The notes under the pieces: generated by a model | The model's database searches: none | What the model was told of the DNA's origin: nothing | What the model saw: only the letters and a program-made list of their open reading frames with translations | Part shown: piece after piece, positions 1 to 8,238 of the stretch | Layout of the letters: each line of letters begins with the position of its first letter | Position numbering within the stretch: position 1 is the first letter of the stretch | Program-made: the position numbers and the translations under genes | Source: Undibacterium parvum | GTDB lineage: Bacteria; Pseudomonadota; Gammaproteobacteria; Burkholderiales; Burkholderiaceae_D | Assembly (NCBI RefSeq): GCF_003955735.1 | Contig: NZ_CP034464.1 | Span: forward strand, 4,154,001-4,218,000 | DNA: 64,000 bases | Direction: 5' to 3'

Positions 1-1626
1 GATGCGATGCCAGGTAAGCAAATGGCGATCGATGCGGATTTAAATGCCGGCTTGATCGCTGAACCTGAAGCACGCCGCCGCCGTACCGAAGTGGCGCAAG
101 AAGCAGAATTTTATGGCGCGATGGATGGTGCGAGTAAATACGTCAGAGGTGATGCGGTAGCCGGTATTGTGATTACCATCATCAACGTGATCGGCGGCCT
201 GGTAGTCGGTATTGTCCAGCATGACCTGGATTTTTCGAATGCCCTAAAGATTTATACTCTACTGGCAATTGGTGATGGCCTGGTTGCACAAATCCCCTCA
301 TTGATCATCTCTACCGCTGCCGGTGTGGTGGTTTCTCGAGTCGCTAGCGATGAAGATATTGGCGGTCAATTGATCAATCAATTATTTGCTAAGCCGCAGG
401 TCTTGCAGATTACCGCGGTGATTGTGGGTGGCATGGGTATCATTCCTGGTATGCCGCATATTGCCTTCATCTTATTAGCAGCAGTGCTCGGTGGTGGCGG
501 GTATTTGCTCAGTAAAAAAGCGCAACAGGTGGCTCCTGTTGAGACTAAAGCGGAAGCGCCGCTCGCCTCGGCTGAAGTGGAAGAGGCTACCTGGCAAGAT
601 ATTTTGCCAGTCGATACCTTAGGTCTGGAAGTCGGTTATCGCTTGATCCCTTTGGTGGATAAGGCGCAGGGCGGTGAGCTATTGCGCCGCATTAAGGGCA
701 TACGTAAAAAATTCGCGCAAGAAGTCGGTTTTCTTTCGCCGCCTGTGCATATTCGAGACAACCTGGAGTTGCGACCATCGGCCTATAAAATCACCCTGAA
801 AGGCGTGGATGTTGGTGTCGGTGAGGCGAATAACGGGCAGTATCTGGCGATAGATCCGGGTATGGTGTCGGGGACTTTGCCTGGTGTGGTCACGACCGAC
901 CCGGCCTTTGGTTTGCCGGCAGTGTGGATAGAGGCGAGCATGCGTGAACACGCACAGGCGCTGGGCTACACCGTGGTCGATGCAGGTACTGTGATCGCCA
1001 CCCATTTAAATCATTTGATTACCTCGCATGCGGCAGAGCTGCTGGGGCGGCATGAAGTCCAGCAATTATTGGATCACCTCGCCAAAGACACGCCTAAATT
1101 AATCGAAGATCTAGTGCCTAAATTGTTGCCCTTGTCGGTGGTTCAAAAAGTCTTGCAAAACCTTTTGATCGAAGGCGTACACATCCGGGATATGCGCAGC
1201 ATTATTGAAACCCTTACCGAGTTCGGCGCGCAAACCCAAGATGCCAATGATTTAACCAGTTATGTGCGGGTTGCTTTGGGACGTGCCATCGTCCAGCAAA
1301 TTTTCCCGTCCGGTAATGAGCTCACTGTGATGACGCTGGATAACCGTTTGGAGCGTTTGCTGATGCAAGCCTTGCAGACTAGCGGCGCCGATGGTGCAGG
1401 CATAGAGCCAGGTCTAGCCGATACACTGGCGAGTCAGACTGAAACTGCAGCCCAGCATCAAGAGCAGATGGGGCTTACTCCCGTGCTGCTGGTACCAAAT
1501 CAATTGCGTGCCTTGTTGGCGCGCTTCTTGAAGCGTACTTTGCCACAATTAAAAGTGTTGTCGCACGCAGAAATACCCGAGACAAAAACAATTAGAGTCA
1601 CTAGTTTGGTAGGAGGTCAATTATGA
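1..1626 (+). CDS. flhA: Flagellar export apparatus protein FlhA (5' truncated by the window)
   Basis: FlhA is the nonameric membrane component of the flagellar type III secretion gate, and its cytoplasmic ring docks chaperone-substrate complexes. The frame is open at base 1, so the first transmembrane helices lie outside the window; 541 residues are visible against about 690 in the family. The visible part begins at the DAMPGKQMAIDADL signature that ends the FHIPEP-conserved region. Hydrophobic helices follow (visible residues about 50-80 and 130-165), then a linker and the large cytoplasmic domain. The stop overlaps the flhF start as ATGA, indicating translational coupling. The identification is secure; only the N-terminus is missing. 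Confidence 0.97.
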   Translation, partial: DAMPGKQMAIDADLNAGLIAEPEARRRRTEVAQEAEFYGAMDGASKYVRGDAVAGIVITIINVIGGLVVGIVQHDLDFSNALKIYTLLAIGDGLVAQIPSLIISTAAGVVVSRVASDEDIGGQLINQLFAKPQVLQITAVIVGGMGIIPGMPHIAFILLAAVLGGGGYLLSKKAQQVAPVETKAEAPLASAEVEEATWQDILPVDTLGLEVGYRLIPLVDKAQGGELLRRIKGIRKKFAQEVGFLSPPVHIRDNLELRPSAYKITLKGVDVGVGEANNGQYLAIDPGMVSGTLPGVVTTDPAFGLPAVWIEASMREHAQALGYTVVDAGTVIATHLNHLITSHAAELLGRHEVQQLLDHLAKDTPKLIEDLVPKLLPLSVVQKVLQNLLIEGVHIRDMRSIIETLTEFGAQTQDANDLTSYVRVALGRAIVQQIFPSGNELTVMTLDNRLERLLMQALQTSGADGAGIEPGLADTLASQTETAAQHQEQMGLTPVLLVPNQLRALLARFLKRTLPQLKVLSHAEIPETKTIRVTSLVGGQL

Positions 1627-2891
1627 ACGTCAGAAAATTTACAGCCAATACGTCGCGCGAGGCAATCCGCATGTTGCGCGATGCCCTGGGCTCAGATGCC
1701 GTTATTTTATCCAATCGCGTGGTTGATGGCAGGGTGGAGATACTAGCGATGGCAGATGCCGCGATTAATTCAATCGCGACGCCGGCCATCGATGCTGTGG
1801 CAGTACCGGCTATGCCTAGTTTTACTCCCAGGGGCAATGCGCAGTTAGACCTGAATCGATATGCGAGTACCGCATTGCCATCGAATGAGAACGCTAGCGG
1901 CATGAGTGCAGCGGAATTTTCAGATGTAATGACTGAAATTCGATCCATGCGCGGCATGTTGGAGTCGCAATTGGCGGAATTGTCGTGGGCGAATACACAA
2001 AAACGCCAACCTCAAAAAGCCATGCTTTTGAAAGAAATGCTGGCCACCGGCTTTAGCGCCAGTTTATCGCGCTATCTGCTGGATAAATTGCCTGAATCTG
2101 AACTGGCTAGCAATGGTTTAGCCTGGATTAAATCTACCCTTGCGAACAATTTATCGACTATCAGTAATGAGAGTGAAATTTTAGAAAAAGGCGGTGTGTA
2201 CGCTTTGGTAGGCCCAACAGGCGTCGGGAAAACTACCACTACGGCTAAACTTGCGGCGCGCTGCGTGATGCGGCATGGTCCGGCAAAATTAGCTTTAATC
2301 ACGACCGATGGTTATCGTATCGGTGGCTACGAGCAATTGCGAATTTATGGGAAAATTTTAGGCGTCATGGTGCATTCGGTGAAGGATGAGGCGGATCTGC
2401 GCATTGCCCTCTCGGAGCTGAAAAATAAGCATACGGTATTGATTGATACCGTCGGTGTCAGTCAGCGTGACAAAATGGTGACGGAGCAGGTTGCTATGTT
2501 ATCCGGTGCCGATGCCAGTGTGAAACGTCTGCTTTGCTTGAATGCCACTTCTACCGGGGAAACCCTGAGTGAAGTGGTGCGCGCCTATCAGGGTAATGGC
2601 TTGGCTGGCTGTATTTTGACCAAGTTGGATGAGGCCGCCACTATCGGTGGCGCACTCGATATCGTGATACGCCAGAAACTCAATATTTACTATGTCGCCA
2701 GTGGACAGCGCGTTCCAGAAGACTTGCATGTGGCAAATAAACTGTATCTGGTTGACCGTGCCTTCAAATTAAAACGTGAAACTGGCGCTTTCAAGTTTCA
2801 GGATGATGAATTGCCTATCTTGATGGCGAATGCAAATTTGCATGCTAGGCAAACTGTAGCTGCCAACCTTAAGGAGCATAGCCTTGGCTAA
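1623..2891 (+). CDS. flhF: Flagellar SRP-like GTPase FlhF
   Basis: FlhF is an SRP/FtsY-family GTPase that sets the position and number of flagella, mainly in polar flagellates. The 422-residue protein has a variable N-terminal B domain beginning MNVRKFTANTSREAIRML, an N domain, and a C-terminal G domain. The P-loop GPTGVGKTTTTAKLA is at about residues 197-211, a DTVG switch motif lies near 276, and TKLDE is the guanine-specificity motif. An excellent AGGAGG ribosome site lies 6 bases before the ATG. It overlaps flhA by 4 bases and the next gene by 8. The order flhA-flhF-flhG-fliA-motCD matches Pseudomonas-type polar flagellar loci. Confidence 0.96.
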   Translation: MNVRKFTANTSREAIRMLRDALGSDAVILSNRVVDGRVEILAMADAAINSIATPAIDAVAVPAMPSFTPRGNAQLDLNRYASTALPSNENASGMSAAEFSDVMTEIRSMRGMLESQLAELSWANTQKRQPQKAMLLKEMLATGFSASLSRYLLDKLPESELASNGLAWIKSTLANNLSTISNESEILEKGGVYALVGPTGVGKTTTTAKLAARCVMRHGPAKLALITTDGYRIGGYEQLRIYGKILGVMVHSVKDEADLRIALSELKNKHTVLIDTVGVSQRDKMVTEQVAMLSGADASVKRLLCLNATSTGETLSEVVRAYQGNGLAGCILTKLDEAATIGGALDIVIRQKLNIYYVASGQRVPEDLHVANKLYLVDRAFKLKRETGAFKFQDDELPILMANANLHARQTVAANLKEHSLG

Positions 2892-3735
2892 TTTCGATCA
2901 GGCGGAGGGTTTACGCCGTATGTTGGAAGTGCCAAAGACGCGCGTGTTGACCTTCTTGTCAGCCTTGCGGGATGAGGAGAAGAGTGCAGTATTAGTCAAT
3001 TTGGGTGCCGCTCTCGCCAGACAAGGGCAGCAGGTGTTAATGGTTGACGCCAGATCTTCGCGCAATAGCGTTGGTGCTTGGTTGAATGCTGATCCACATC
3101 AGACCTTGTTGGATGTTGCACAACAACAGCGTACAATACAAAATGTGATAAAACTTATCTCTTCGGGGCTTTCTGTGACTATGCTCTCTAAGTATGAGAT
3201 AACATCAAATAGTCTGCTTCCCGAGAATTTTCGGAATTTGTCACGTGTGTTTGATTTGGCGGTCGATCGCTCTAGTTTGGTCATAGTCGACAGTGAAGTC
3301 GATATGAATGACGCTTTTCCACTTGCTTCCTTGGATGAAAGTGAGCTCGTTATGCAGGTCTCGGCGAATCCAGTCAGTATAAAAGAGGCCTATGGCTTAA
3401 TTAAGCGCGTCAGTAATCGGGTCGGACGGCGCTCTTACGGTGTTTTAGTCTCTGGCTCCAATGAAAAAGAAGCGCGACTGGTGTACACAAATATGGCCCA
3501 GGCAGCCAGCCGGTATCTGGCGGTTCCCTTGCATTTCGTGGGTTATGTTCCAGCCGACGAGCACATGAAAAAAGCGGCAAATTTAGGCCGCTCGGTGATT
3601 GATGCATTTCCGCAAGCGCTGGCGTCTCAGGCATTTTCTCGGTTGGCTGAGTATTTTTCAGAATCCGTATTAGCAGCACGATCAACTCTAGCGTTACAAA
3701 AAATACCTGATGTAGGTGTTCGCTTGGAAATATAA
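2884..3735 (+). CDS. flhG: FlhG/FleN-like MinD-family protein with degenerate Walker A
   Basis: FlhG (FleN) is the MinD-type partner of FlhF that limits flagellar number. The TTG start is preferred because AAGGAG lies 8 bases upstream and because the start keeps the N-terminal FDQAEGLRRM segment, which matches the DQAxxLR motif known to activate FlhF GTPase. The P-loop GKGGVGKT of the family is replaced by ALRDEEKS (about residues 27-34); only the last lysine plus a serine survive. The aspartates of MVDAR and IVDSE, at the Walker A' and B positions, remain. The C-terminal half keeps family patterns such as VGYVPADEHMKKA. It overlaps flhF by 8 bases and ends 5 bases before fliA. The family call is secure from position and pattern, but ATP binding and dimerisation are doubtful. 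Confidence 0.88.
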   Translation: MANFDQAEGLRRMLEVPKTRVLTFLSALRDEEKSAVLVNLGAALARQGQQVLMVDARSSRNSVGAWLNADPHQTLLDVAQQQRTIQNVIKLISSGLSVTMLSKYEITSNSLLPENFRNLSRVFDLAVDRSSLVIVDSEVDMNDAFPLASLDESELVMQVSANPVSIKEAYGLIKRVSNRVGRRSYGVLVSGSNEKEARLVYTNMAQAASRYLAVPLHFVGYVPADEHMKKAANLGRSVIDAFPQALASQAFSRLAEYFSESVLAARSTLALQKIPDVGVRLEI

Positions 3736-3740
3736 AATTT

Positions 3741-4472
3741 ATGTACACCGCCAGCGGAAAATCGGATAAAAATTCCTTGCTTACGGAGCATGCGCCTCTC
3801 GTTAAACGTTTGGCTTATCAGCTAAAAGCGCGCCTGCCTCCTAGTGTCGAGGTGGATGATCTCGTGCAAGCAGGAATGATAGGTTTGCTCGATGCCGTGA
3901 ACCGCTATGAAGATAATCATGGTGCGCAATTTGAGACCTATGCGGTGCAACGCATACGTGGCGCCATGTTGGATGAGTTGCGCAGCAGTGATTGGTTACC
4001 GCGTGGTGTACGTCAAAATATGCGGAAAATTGAAAATGCGATGAATTCATTGCAGCAAAAATTGGGGCGTCCACCTTTAGAAACTGAAGTGGCAAAATTA
4101 CTCAAATTGTCGCTCACCGAATACCAGGAATTATTGGGTGAAAGTGGCGGCCATCAATTGGTCTATTATGAAGATTTTCATGATGCCGATACCAAGGAAC
4201 ATTTCCTTGATCATTATTCTTCGGACGACTCAGGCGATCCTTTACAAAATCTGCTGCATGGTGATTTTCGTGACGCGGTGATAGCCGCGATTAATAGTTT
4301 ACCGGAACGCGAAAAGCTATTAATGGGTTTGTATTATGAGCAAGAGTTAAATTTAAAGGAAATTGGGGCGGTAATGGGGGTTTCTGAATCCCGGGTTTCC
4401 CAACTGCATAGTCAAGCTGTGGCCCGCTTAAGGGTGTCATTGAGGGAGAGAGCGTGGACTGGGCTAGCTTAA
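3741..4472 (+). CDS. fliA: Flagellar sigma factor FliA (sigma-28)
   Basis: FliA directs RNA polymerase to late flagellar promoters and is held inactive by FlgM until the hook is complete. The 243 residues are typical. Region 2 (VDDLVQAGMIGLLDAVNRYEDNHGA followed by the RIRGAMLDELRSSDW segment), region 3 and region 4 (LKEIGAVMGVSESRVSQLHSQAV, a helix-turn-helix) are all recognisable. The start is an ATG 5 bases after the flhG stop, and the 3' end overlaps motC by 19 bases. Two matching promoters occur in this window, before flgM and flgK, and the gene for its anti-sigma factor flgM is also here. Confidence 0.97.
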   Translation: MYTASGKSDKNSLLTEHAPLVKRLAYQLKARLPPSVEVDDLVQAGMIGLLDAVNRYEDNHGAQFETYAVQRIRGAMLDELRSSDWLPRGVRQNMRKIENAMNSLQQKLGRPPLETEVAKLLKLSLTEYQELLGESGGHQLVYYEDFHDADTKEHFLDHYSSDDSGDPLQNLLHGDFRDAVIAAINSLPEREKLLMGLYYEQELNLKEIGAVMGVSESRVSQLHSQAVARLRVSLRERAWTGLA

Positions 4473-5194
4473 TTGGTTTGATCTTGGTCGTTGGTGGCAT
4501 AGTATTTGGCCAGGCTATTGAGGGCGGAAGTCTGTCGTCCTTGGTGCAGCCAGCTGCATTTGTCATTGTGGTGATAGGTACCATAGGCGCGGTACTCTTG
4601 CAGAGCCGCATGCCTACCTTTATTCGCGGTGTAAACATGCTCAAATGGGTAGTGAACATGCCGCAAGATACGAGTAAAAAGAACGTGCAGGATGCCATGA
4701 TTTGGAGCGTGGTGGCGCGCCGTGAGGGCTTTCTTAGCCTGGAAAAATATATGGACTCTTCAAAAGATCCATTTATTGGAAAGGGTTTGCGACTCGTCAT
4801 TGATGGTATTGATCCAGTGCGCTTACGTGAAATTTTAGAGATCGATATTTCCTTCTACGAAATGGAGCAGCGCCAGGCAATTAAGATATGGGATGCCGCT
4901 GGTGGTTACTCGCCTACCATAGGGATTTTGGGGGCGGTATTGGGTTTGATACATGTGATGGAAAATCTGACGGACCCTAGTAAATTAGGTAGCGGTATCG
5001 CGGTTGCATTTGTGGCGACTATCTACGGGGTGGGATTGGCCAATCTACTTTTTCTACCGGTCGCGAATAAGTTAAAAGAAATTGTAGGGCGTGAAGTCGT
5101 TCGTCGAGAAATGTTAGCCGATATTTTTTATAGTATCGCGCAAGGTGATAGTCCTCGAATCGTCGAGGAGAGACTGTTAAACCACAAACATTAA
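4454..5194 (+). CDS. motC: Flagellar motor stator protein MotC (MotA family)
   Basis: MotC is the MotA-type stator subunit: a membrane protein with four transmembrane helices that works with MotD to conduct ions and turn the rotor. The 246-residue protein starts at a GTG inside the fliA end. The first helices cover about residues 5-50. The helix pair near GGYSPTIGILGAVLGLI and GVGLANLLFLPVANKLK carries the two prolines important in the family. The cytoplasmic loop between helices 2 and 3 has charged residues that contact FliG. Its position directly after fliA and before an OmpA-type MotB homologue supports MotC over the separate MotA paralogue. Confidence 0.92.
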   Translation: MDWASLIGLILVVGGIVFGQAIEGGSLSSLVQPAAFVIVVIGTIGAVLLQSRMPTFIRGVNMLKWVVNMPQDTSKKNVQDAMIWSVVARREGFLSLEKYMDSSKDPFIGKGLRLVIDGIDPVRLREILEIDISFYEMEQRQAIKIWDAAGGYSPTIGILGAVLGLIHVMENLTDPSKLGSGIAVAFVATIYGVGLANLLFLPVANKLKEIVGREVVRREMLADIFYSIAQGDSPRIVEERLLNHKH

Positions 5195-5195
5195 A

Positions 5196-5223
5196 CAGAA
5201 GACACAAATCAGAAGACACAAAT
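5196..5223 (+). repeat. Perfect 14-bp tandem duplication over the motD start
   Basis: Two perfect adjacent copies of CAGAAGACACAAAT occupy 5196-5209 and 5210-5223. The last bases of copy 2 (AT) are the first two bases of the motD ATG. The AGAAG part of copy 2 sits at ribosome-site distance, so the duplication doubles the weak Shine-Dalgarno segment. Confidence 0.95.
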
Positions 5224-6004
5224 GGCGCGAAAAAAATATCAGGAAGAACCAGATACGCATGACCGGTGGTTGGTGTCGTATGCTGATTTCATGACTTTGT
5301 TGTTCGCATTTTTTGTTGTGATGTATGCGATTTCTTCGCTGAATGAAGGGAAGTATCGGGTTCTTTCTAATTCTTTGACTGGGGCCTTTGGGAATGCCAT
5401 GATTTCCTCGGGGAAAATCCCTGACGCTCCGATAGAAAAAACAATCAAACTCGATTCCAGCGCGCAAATTAAGCAAAAGAATGCTGCGCCTTTACGAAAG
5501 GAGAGAGATCAAATGACCAGTGTTGCGAGGGATATCCTTGCAGTACTTGAGCCTCTAGTGCGAGAGGGGAAGGTCAGGGTCACGCAAACAAGCCGGGGTG
5601 TGACCATAGAAATTAATGCCAGTGTCCTATTTGCGCCAGGGGAGGCGCGACTAAGTGATGATTCATATGTTGCACTCAAAGCTATAGCTTCTGTGCTTGC
5701 CAGTGATGATCATGCGATTCAGGTCGAAGGTTTTACCGATAATCTTCCGATAAAAAACTCTATGTTTCCCTCTAACTGGGAGCTGTCTGCTGTGCGTGCC
5801 AGTAGCGTCGTGCGTTTATTTACCGAAAATGGTATCGATGAAAATCGTATGACAGCCGTTGGGCAGGGGCCAAAATTGCCGGTCGGCTCGAATGAAACCG
5901 CTGAGGGGCGCTCCAGAAATCGTCGCGTGACGGTAACTATTCTGGCAATTTTGCCAGAGCAAGCAGTCGAAGTGCCGGTGGGTAATACTGGAGATCGGAA
6001 ATAA
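5222..6004 (+). CDS. motD: Flagellar motor protein MotD (MotB/OmpA family)
   Basis: MotD is the MotB-type stator subunit that couples ion flow to rotation and anchors the stator to peptidoglycan. The 260-residue protein has a short basic N-terminus and one transmembrane helix at about residues 18-40. The essential aspartate lies in the YADFMTLLFAFFVVMYA segment. A linker follows, then an OmpA-like peptidoglycan-binding domain at about 130-245 with the pattern VEGFTDNLPI and RSRNRRVTV. It follows motC by 27 bases in one operon. A 14-bp tandem duplication covers the translation start. Confidence 0.94.
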   Translation: MARKKYQEEPDTHDRWLVSYADFMTLLFAFFVVMYAISSLNEGKYRVLSNSLTGAFGNAMISSGKIPDAPIEKTIKLDSSAQIKQKNAAPLRKERDQMTSVARDILAVLEPLVREGKVRVTQTSRGVTIEINASVLFAPGEARLSDDSYVALKAIASVLASDDHAIQVEGFTDNLPIKNSMFPSNWELSAVRASSVVRLFTENGIDENRMTAVGQGPKLPVGSNETAEGRSRNRRVTVTILAILPEQAVEVPVGNTGDRK

Positions 6005-6024
6005 TCAACTAATGCGTCAATTAT

Positions 6025-6513
6025 TTAGCCGATGATAAATCCTCTGCCAGAGGATGATTTATTCGTGGACTGACCGTTCGGACCATACATCGCGCCAGCA
6101 GGATTGTTTTGCTGAAGTATGTTGAGAGCACCTTGATTTTTGCTGATTTGACGATTAATTAGTAGGCCGTTGGTACGATTTGTTTCTTTTGCACTGGCGG
6201 ATATTTGTAGTAATTTTATCCAGTTTTCCGAGCTTGCTGGTTCAATTTTTCCCGTCGCTAGAAAGTCTTGCATACCTTTCGCGTCATTGGAGTAGCCCAT
6301 ATGCGTCAGGTAAGACTGGCGTTTTTTTTCTAAACTAGAAAGCGCGGCAAGTTGTTGACTCTTTGCTTGGGTTAAATTGTTTAGTGTCGCGACATCAGCG
6401 GCCACCAACGCAGTCTCTTCCGTTTTTAATAAATCTGCTAAAAGTGACATGGTACTTAACTCCTCGAGCAAGCACTCAGACAACTTTGACGGATAGAGAT
6501 CAATCTGACTCAT
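6025..6513 (-). CDS. flgN: Flagellar export chaperone FlgN
   Basis: FlgN is the cytosolic chaperone for the hook-filament junction proteins FlgK and FlgL, both encoded later in this window. The 162-residue protein is mostly helical. It begins with a leucine/glutamate-rich stretch (LLEELSTMSLLADLLKTEETAL, cited as a region at about residues 15-36), a typical FlgN N-terminus. The C-terminus ends in a flexible Asn/Ser/Gly tail with RGFIIG. It lies 2 bases downstream of flgM and is surely cotranscribed with it. It is convergent with motD. Confidence 0.88.
   Translation of the reverse strand: MSQIDLYPSKLSECLLEELSTMSLLADLLKTEETALVAADVATLNNLTQAKSQQLAALSSLEKKRQSYLTHMGYSNDAKGMQDFLATGKIEPASSENWIKLLQISASAKETNRTNGLLINRQISKNQGALNILQQNNPAGAMYGPNGQSTNKSSSGRGFIIG
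6031..6064 (+). terminator. Possible motD terminator hairpin inside the flgN 3' end
   Basis: ATCCTCT (6039-6045) pairs perfectly with AGAGGAT (6049-6055) across a GCC loop. With one bulged G the stem extends to ATAAAT/ATTTAT. The hairpin lies about 35 bases after the motD stop, within the last codons of convergent flgN. There is no long T-run, so its role as a terminator is tentative. Confidence 0.4.
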
Positions 6514-6515
6514 GA

Positions 6516-6824
6516 CTAGCGTTTTCTCGCGTTAAGTAAATCTTTAACAGTTTCTAGGAGACCATCGGCGACTTTTTCCGCGTCTACCCGGAAGCGACCT
6601 TCGGAAATGGCAAGTTTAATTTCTTCTACTTTTTTAGAGGCAAATACTGTTCCGCTTGATTGCGTGTTTTGTAGCGCTTGCAACTGGGTGGATAGCGAAG
6701 AAATCTGTACGTTATGAGAGGGCGTATTGGCAGATTCAGCCTTCTCAGGAGAGCGTTCAGTACGTGTCTGCAACGGACTTGGAGCCAGTTCAGCAGTCTT
6801 ATTTAGTGTGTTCTCAATTTTCAC
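6516..6824 (-). CDS. flgM: Anti-sigma-28 factor FlgM
   Basis: FlgM binds FliA and is secreted once the hook-basal body is complete, which releases late gene expression. The C-terminal half (about residues 40-100) has the family pattern of short helices, ending with KLAISEGRFRVDAEKVADGLLETVKDLL. I choose the GTG at 6824, giving 102 residues beginning MKIENTL, over the upstream ATG at 6857. The sigma-28 promoter would leave almost no leader before that ATG, and FlgM proteins usually begin MKI. An AAGGG segment precedes the GTG. It is followed by flgN. Confidence 0.88.
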   Translation of the reverse strand: MKIENTLNKTAELAPSPLQTRTERSPEKAESANTPSHNVQISSLSTQLQALQNTQSSGTVFASKKVEEIKLAISEGRFRVDAEKVADGLLETVKDLLNARKR

Positions 6825-6868
6825 AGCAGCACCCTTTTTGGTGGTATTTATATACATCTACACTTTGT

Positions 6869-6895
6869 ATATCGGCTGTGTTATTTTAAACTTTA
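6869..6895 (-). promoter_or_regulatory. Sigma-28 (FliA) promoter of flgM-flgN
   Basis: On the minus strand the sequence reads TAAAGTTT, 11 bases, then GCCGATAT. This is identical to the FliA consensus -35 (TAAAGTTT) with the ideal spacer, and matches 7 of 8 bases of GCCGATAA. Transcription would begin near 6862. Confidence 0.9.
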
Positions 6896-6953
6896 ACATA
6901 ACTCGAAGAAATATTTTATCAGCTTGCCATTGAAGTTATTAAATATGTTTTTA

Positions 6954-7646
6954 TTAATAATTAATCTCTAAGACGCCTGCCATTTTGGCGACGCCGCTCA
7001 GGACCTGCCCTGATAAGATTTTCGCCCTCGCCACTTGCCCTTCGTTTGCGCTATTTAACGCTATACCATCTGTCGTTACTTGAAACCCAGGTCCCGCACT
7101 GATAATTTTTACACTTTGCCCTTGCTGGATGAATGGAAAAGCCTTTACTGCATCCAATTTTATGATGCTGCCCGAAGCAAGTGAGTTACTAAGCGTTTTT
7201 CCTATGATTTGTTCTGGATTTGTAATGACACCTGCTGGTAAGCTGGATAATTCGCCACTCACTTTGAGTATGTCTGAGGGGAGGATAGTTTGCCCAGGTG
7301 AAATTTGTTTGGTCGTTACATAATAATCACCACTGACTTTTATTTGGGCCGCGAGAAAAATATTCCATGGCTTTGGTGTTGTGCAACGTATTCCTACGGT
7401 CACTTTTCCTACTATTCTGCTGCCCGGTGTTAAAAATGGGCGCGGGTTGCTGCACGCTGGCAGTTTTAGTCGACTGTCAAATTGTGCGCTGCTAATCTCA
7501 ACTGAGCCTGGATAACTCGAAGTCTGTTGTTTCAAAAAATCTTCGGCCAGCAACTTTAATTGCGCCAAATCTTGTGTCGCTTCGGAACTCTGCGCCATTG
7601 CCAAATTGCATGTGCATAGCACTGCGCAAAAAATGAACCTATCCAT
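6954..7646 (-). CDS. flgA: Flagellar P-ring assembly chaperone FlgA
   Basis: FlgA is a periplasmic chaperone that helps FlgI form the P ring. From the ATG at 7646 the protein has 230 residues, with a signal peptide (MDRFIFCAVLCTCNLAMA). A SAF domain follows with the pattern YYVTTKQISPGQTILPSDI near residue 125, then the conserved C-terminal region ending SGVAKMAGVLEINY. The longer frame from a TTG at 7676 would put ten polar residues before the signal peptide. GAGAAAAG precedes the chosen ATG. It is divergent from flgB, as in many flagellar clusters. Confidence 0.92.
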   Translation of the reverse strand: MDRFIFCAVLCTCNLAMAQSSEATQDLAQLKLLAEDFLKQQTSSYPGSVEISSAQFDSRLKLPACSNPRPFLTPGSRIVGKVTVGIRCTTPKPWNIFLAAQIKVSGDYYVTTKQISPGQTILPSDILKVSGELSSLPAGVITNPEQIIGKTLSNSLASGSIIKLDAVKAFPFIQQGQSVKIISAGPGFQVTTDGIALNSANEGQVARAKILSGQVLSGVAKMAGVLEINY

Positions 7647-7831
7647 ACTTTTCTCTATGCCACTTATATACGGCAATGTTAGCGCTCAGCTAGTTTTTTA
7701 AATTGGGGAATAGCGGGGGATTTATAGTGATGCTCCTTCGATCCGAATGGGGTTAGAGCATCTACTATGATAAATATAAAGAACCGTTTCGGCTCTTGTG
7801 GCTGTGGTCCAGGTTTGATCTAGGAGGGGAT

Positions 7832-8236
7832 ATGGTTGGGAAAGTAGATGATTTTATGCGTTTTCACGAGATCGCGCTCAGTGTTCGAGGGCAGCGTCAG
7901 CAGTTGCTTGCATCAAATATTGCCAATGCAGACACTCCTAATTATAAGGCTCGCGACATTGATTTTGGTGCTGTCATGAATGCCGCCTTGCATAAGAACG
8001 GCAACCAAGATGCTGCTACCTTGATAAAAACGACGGCGACCCATTTGGATTCGAAAAATGGATCTGGTGTGGCTACTCAGTATCGCAATAATGATCAAGC
8101 TAATGTGGATGGAAATACCGTTGATATGGACGTTGAGCGGAATCAGTTTGCCGAGAACTCTTTACGTTATGAAGCTAGTTTGACTATTCTAAATATGCAA
8201 ATTAGAAATATGCTTTCTGCAATTCAGGGGCAATAG
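7832..8236 (+). CDS. flgB: Flagellar basal-body rod protein FlgB
   Basis: FlgB forms the proximal rod. The ATG at 7832 follows a strong AGGAGGGG ribosome site and gives 134 residues, close to the usual 137. The N-terminal rod motif is present ([21 protein letters not shown]), as is the C-terminal amphipathic helix ending NMLSAIQGQ. It is the first gene of the long flgB-L run and is divergent from flgA. flgC follows after 2 bases. Confidence 0.95.
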   Translation: MVGKVDDFMRFHEIALSVRGQRQQLLASNIANADTPNYKARDIDFGAVMNAALHKNGNQDAATLIKTTATHLDSKNGSGVATQYRNNDQANVDGNTVDMDVERNQFAENSLRYEASLTILNMQIRNMLSAIQGQ

Positions 8237-8238
8237 CC

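Noticed and set aside
4291..4800. 169-codon minus-strand frame across fliA and motC
   Set aside because: It is antisense to two secure flagellar genes and resembles no family.
5999..6026. AAATAAT/ATTATTT as the motD terminator
   Set aside because: The stem is pure AT and too weak. The hairpin at 6039-6055 is a better candidate.
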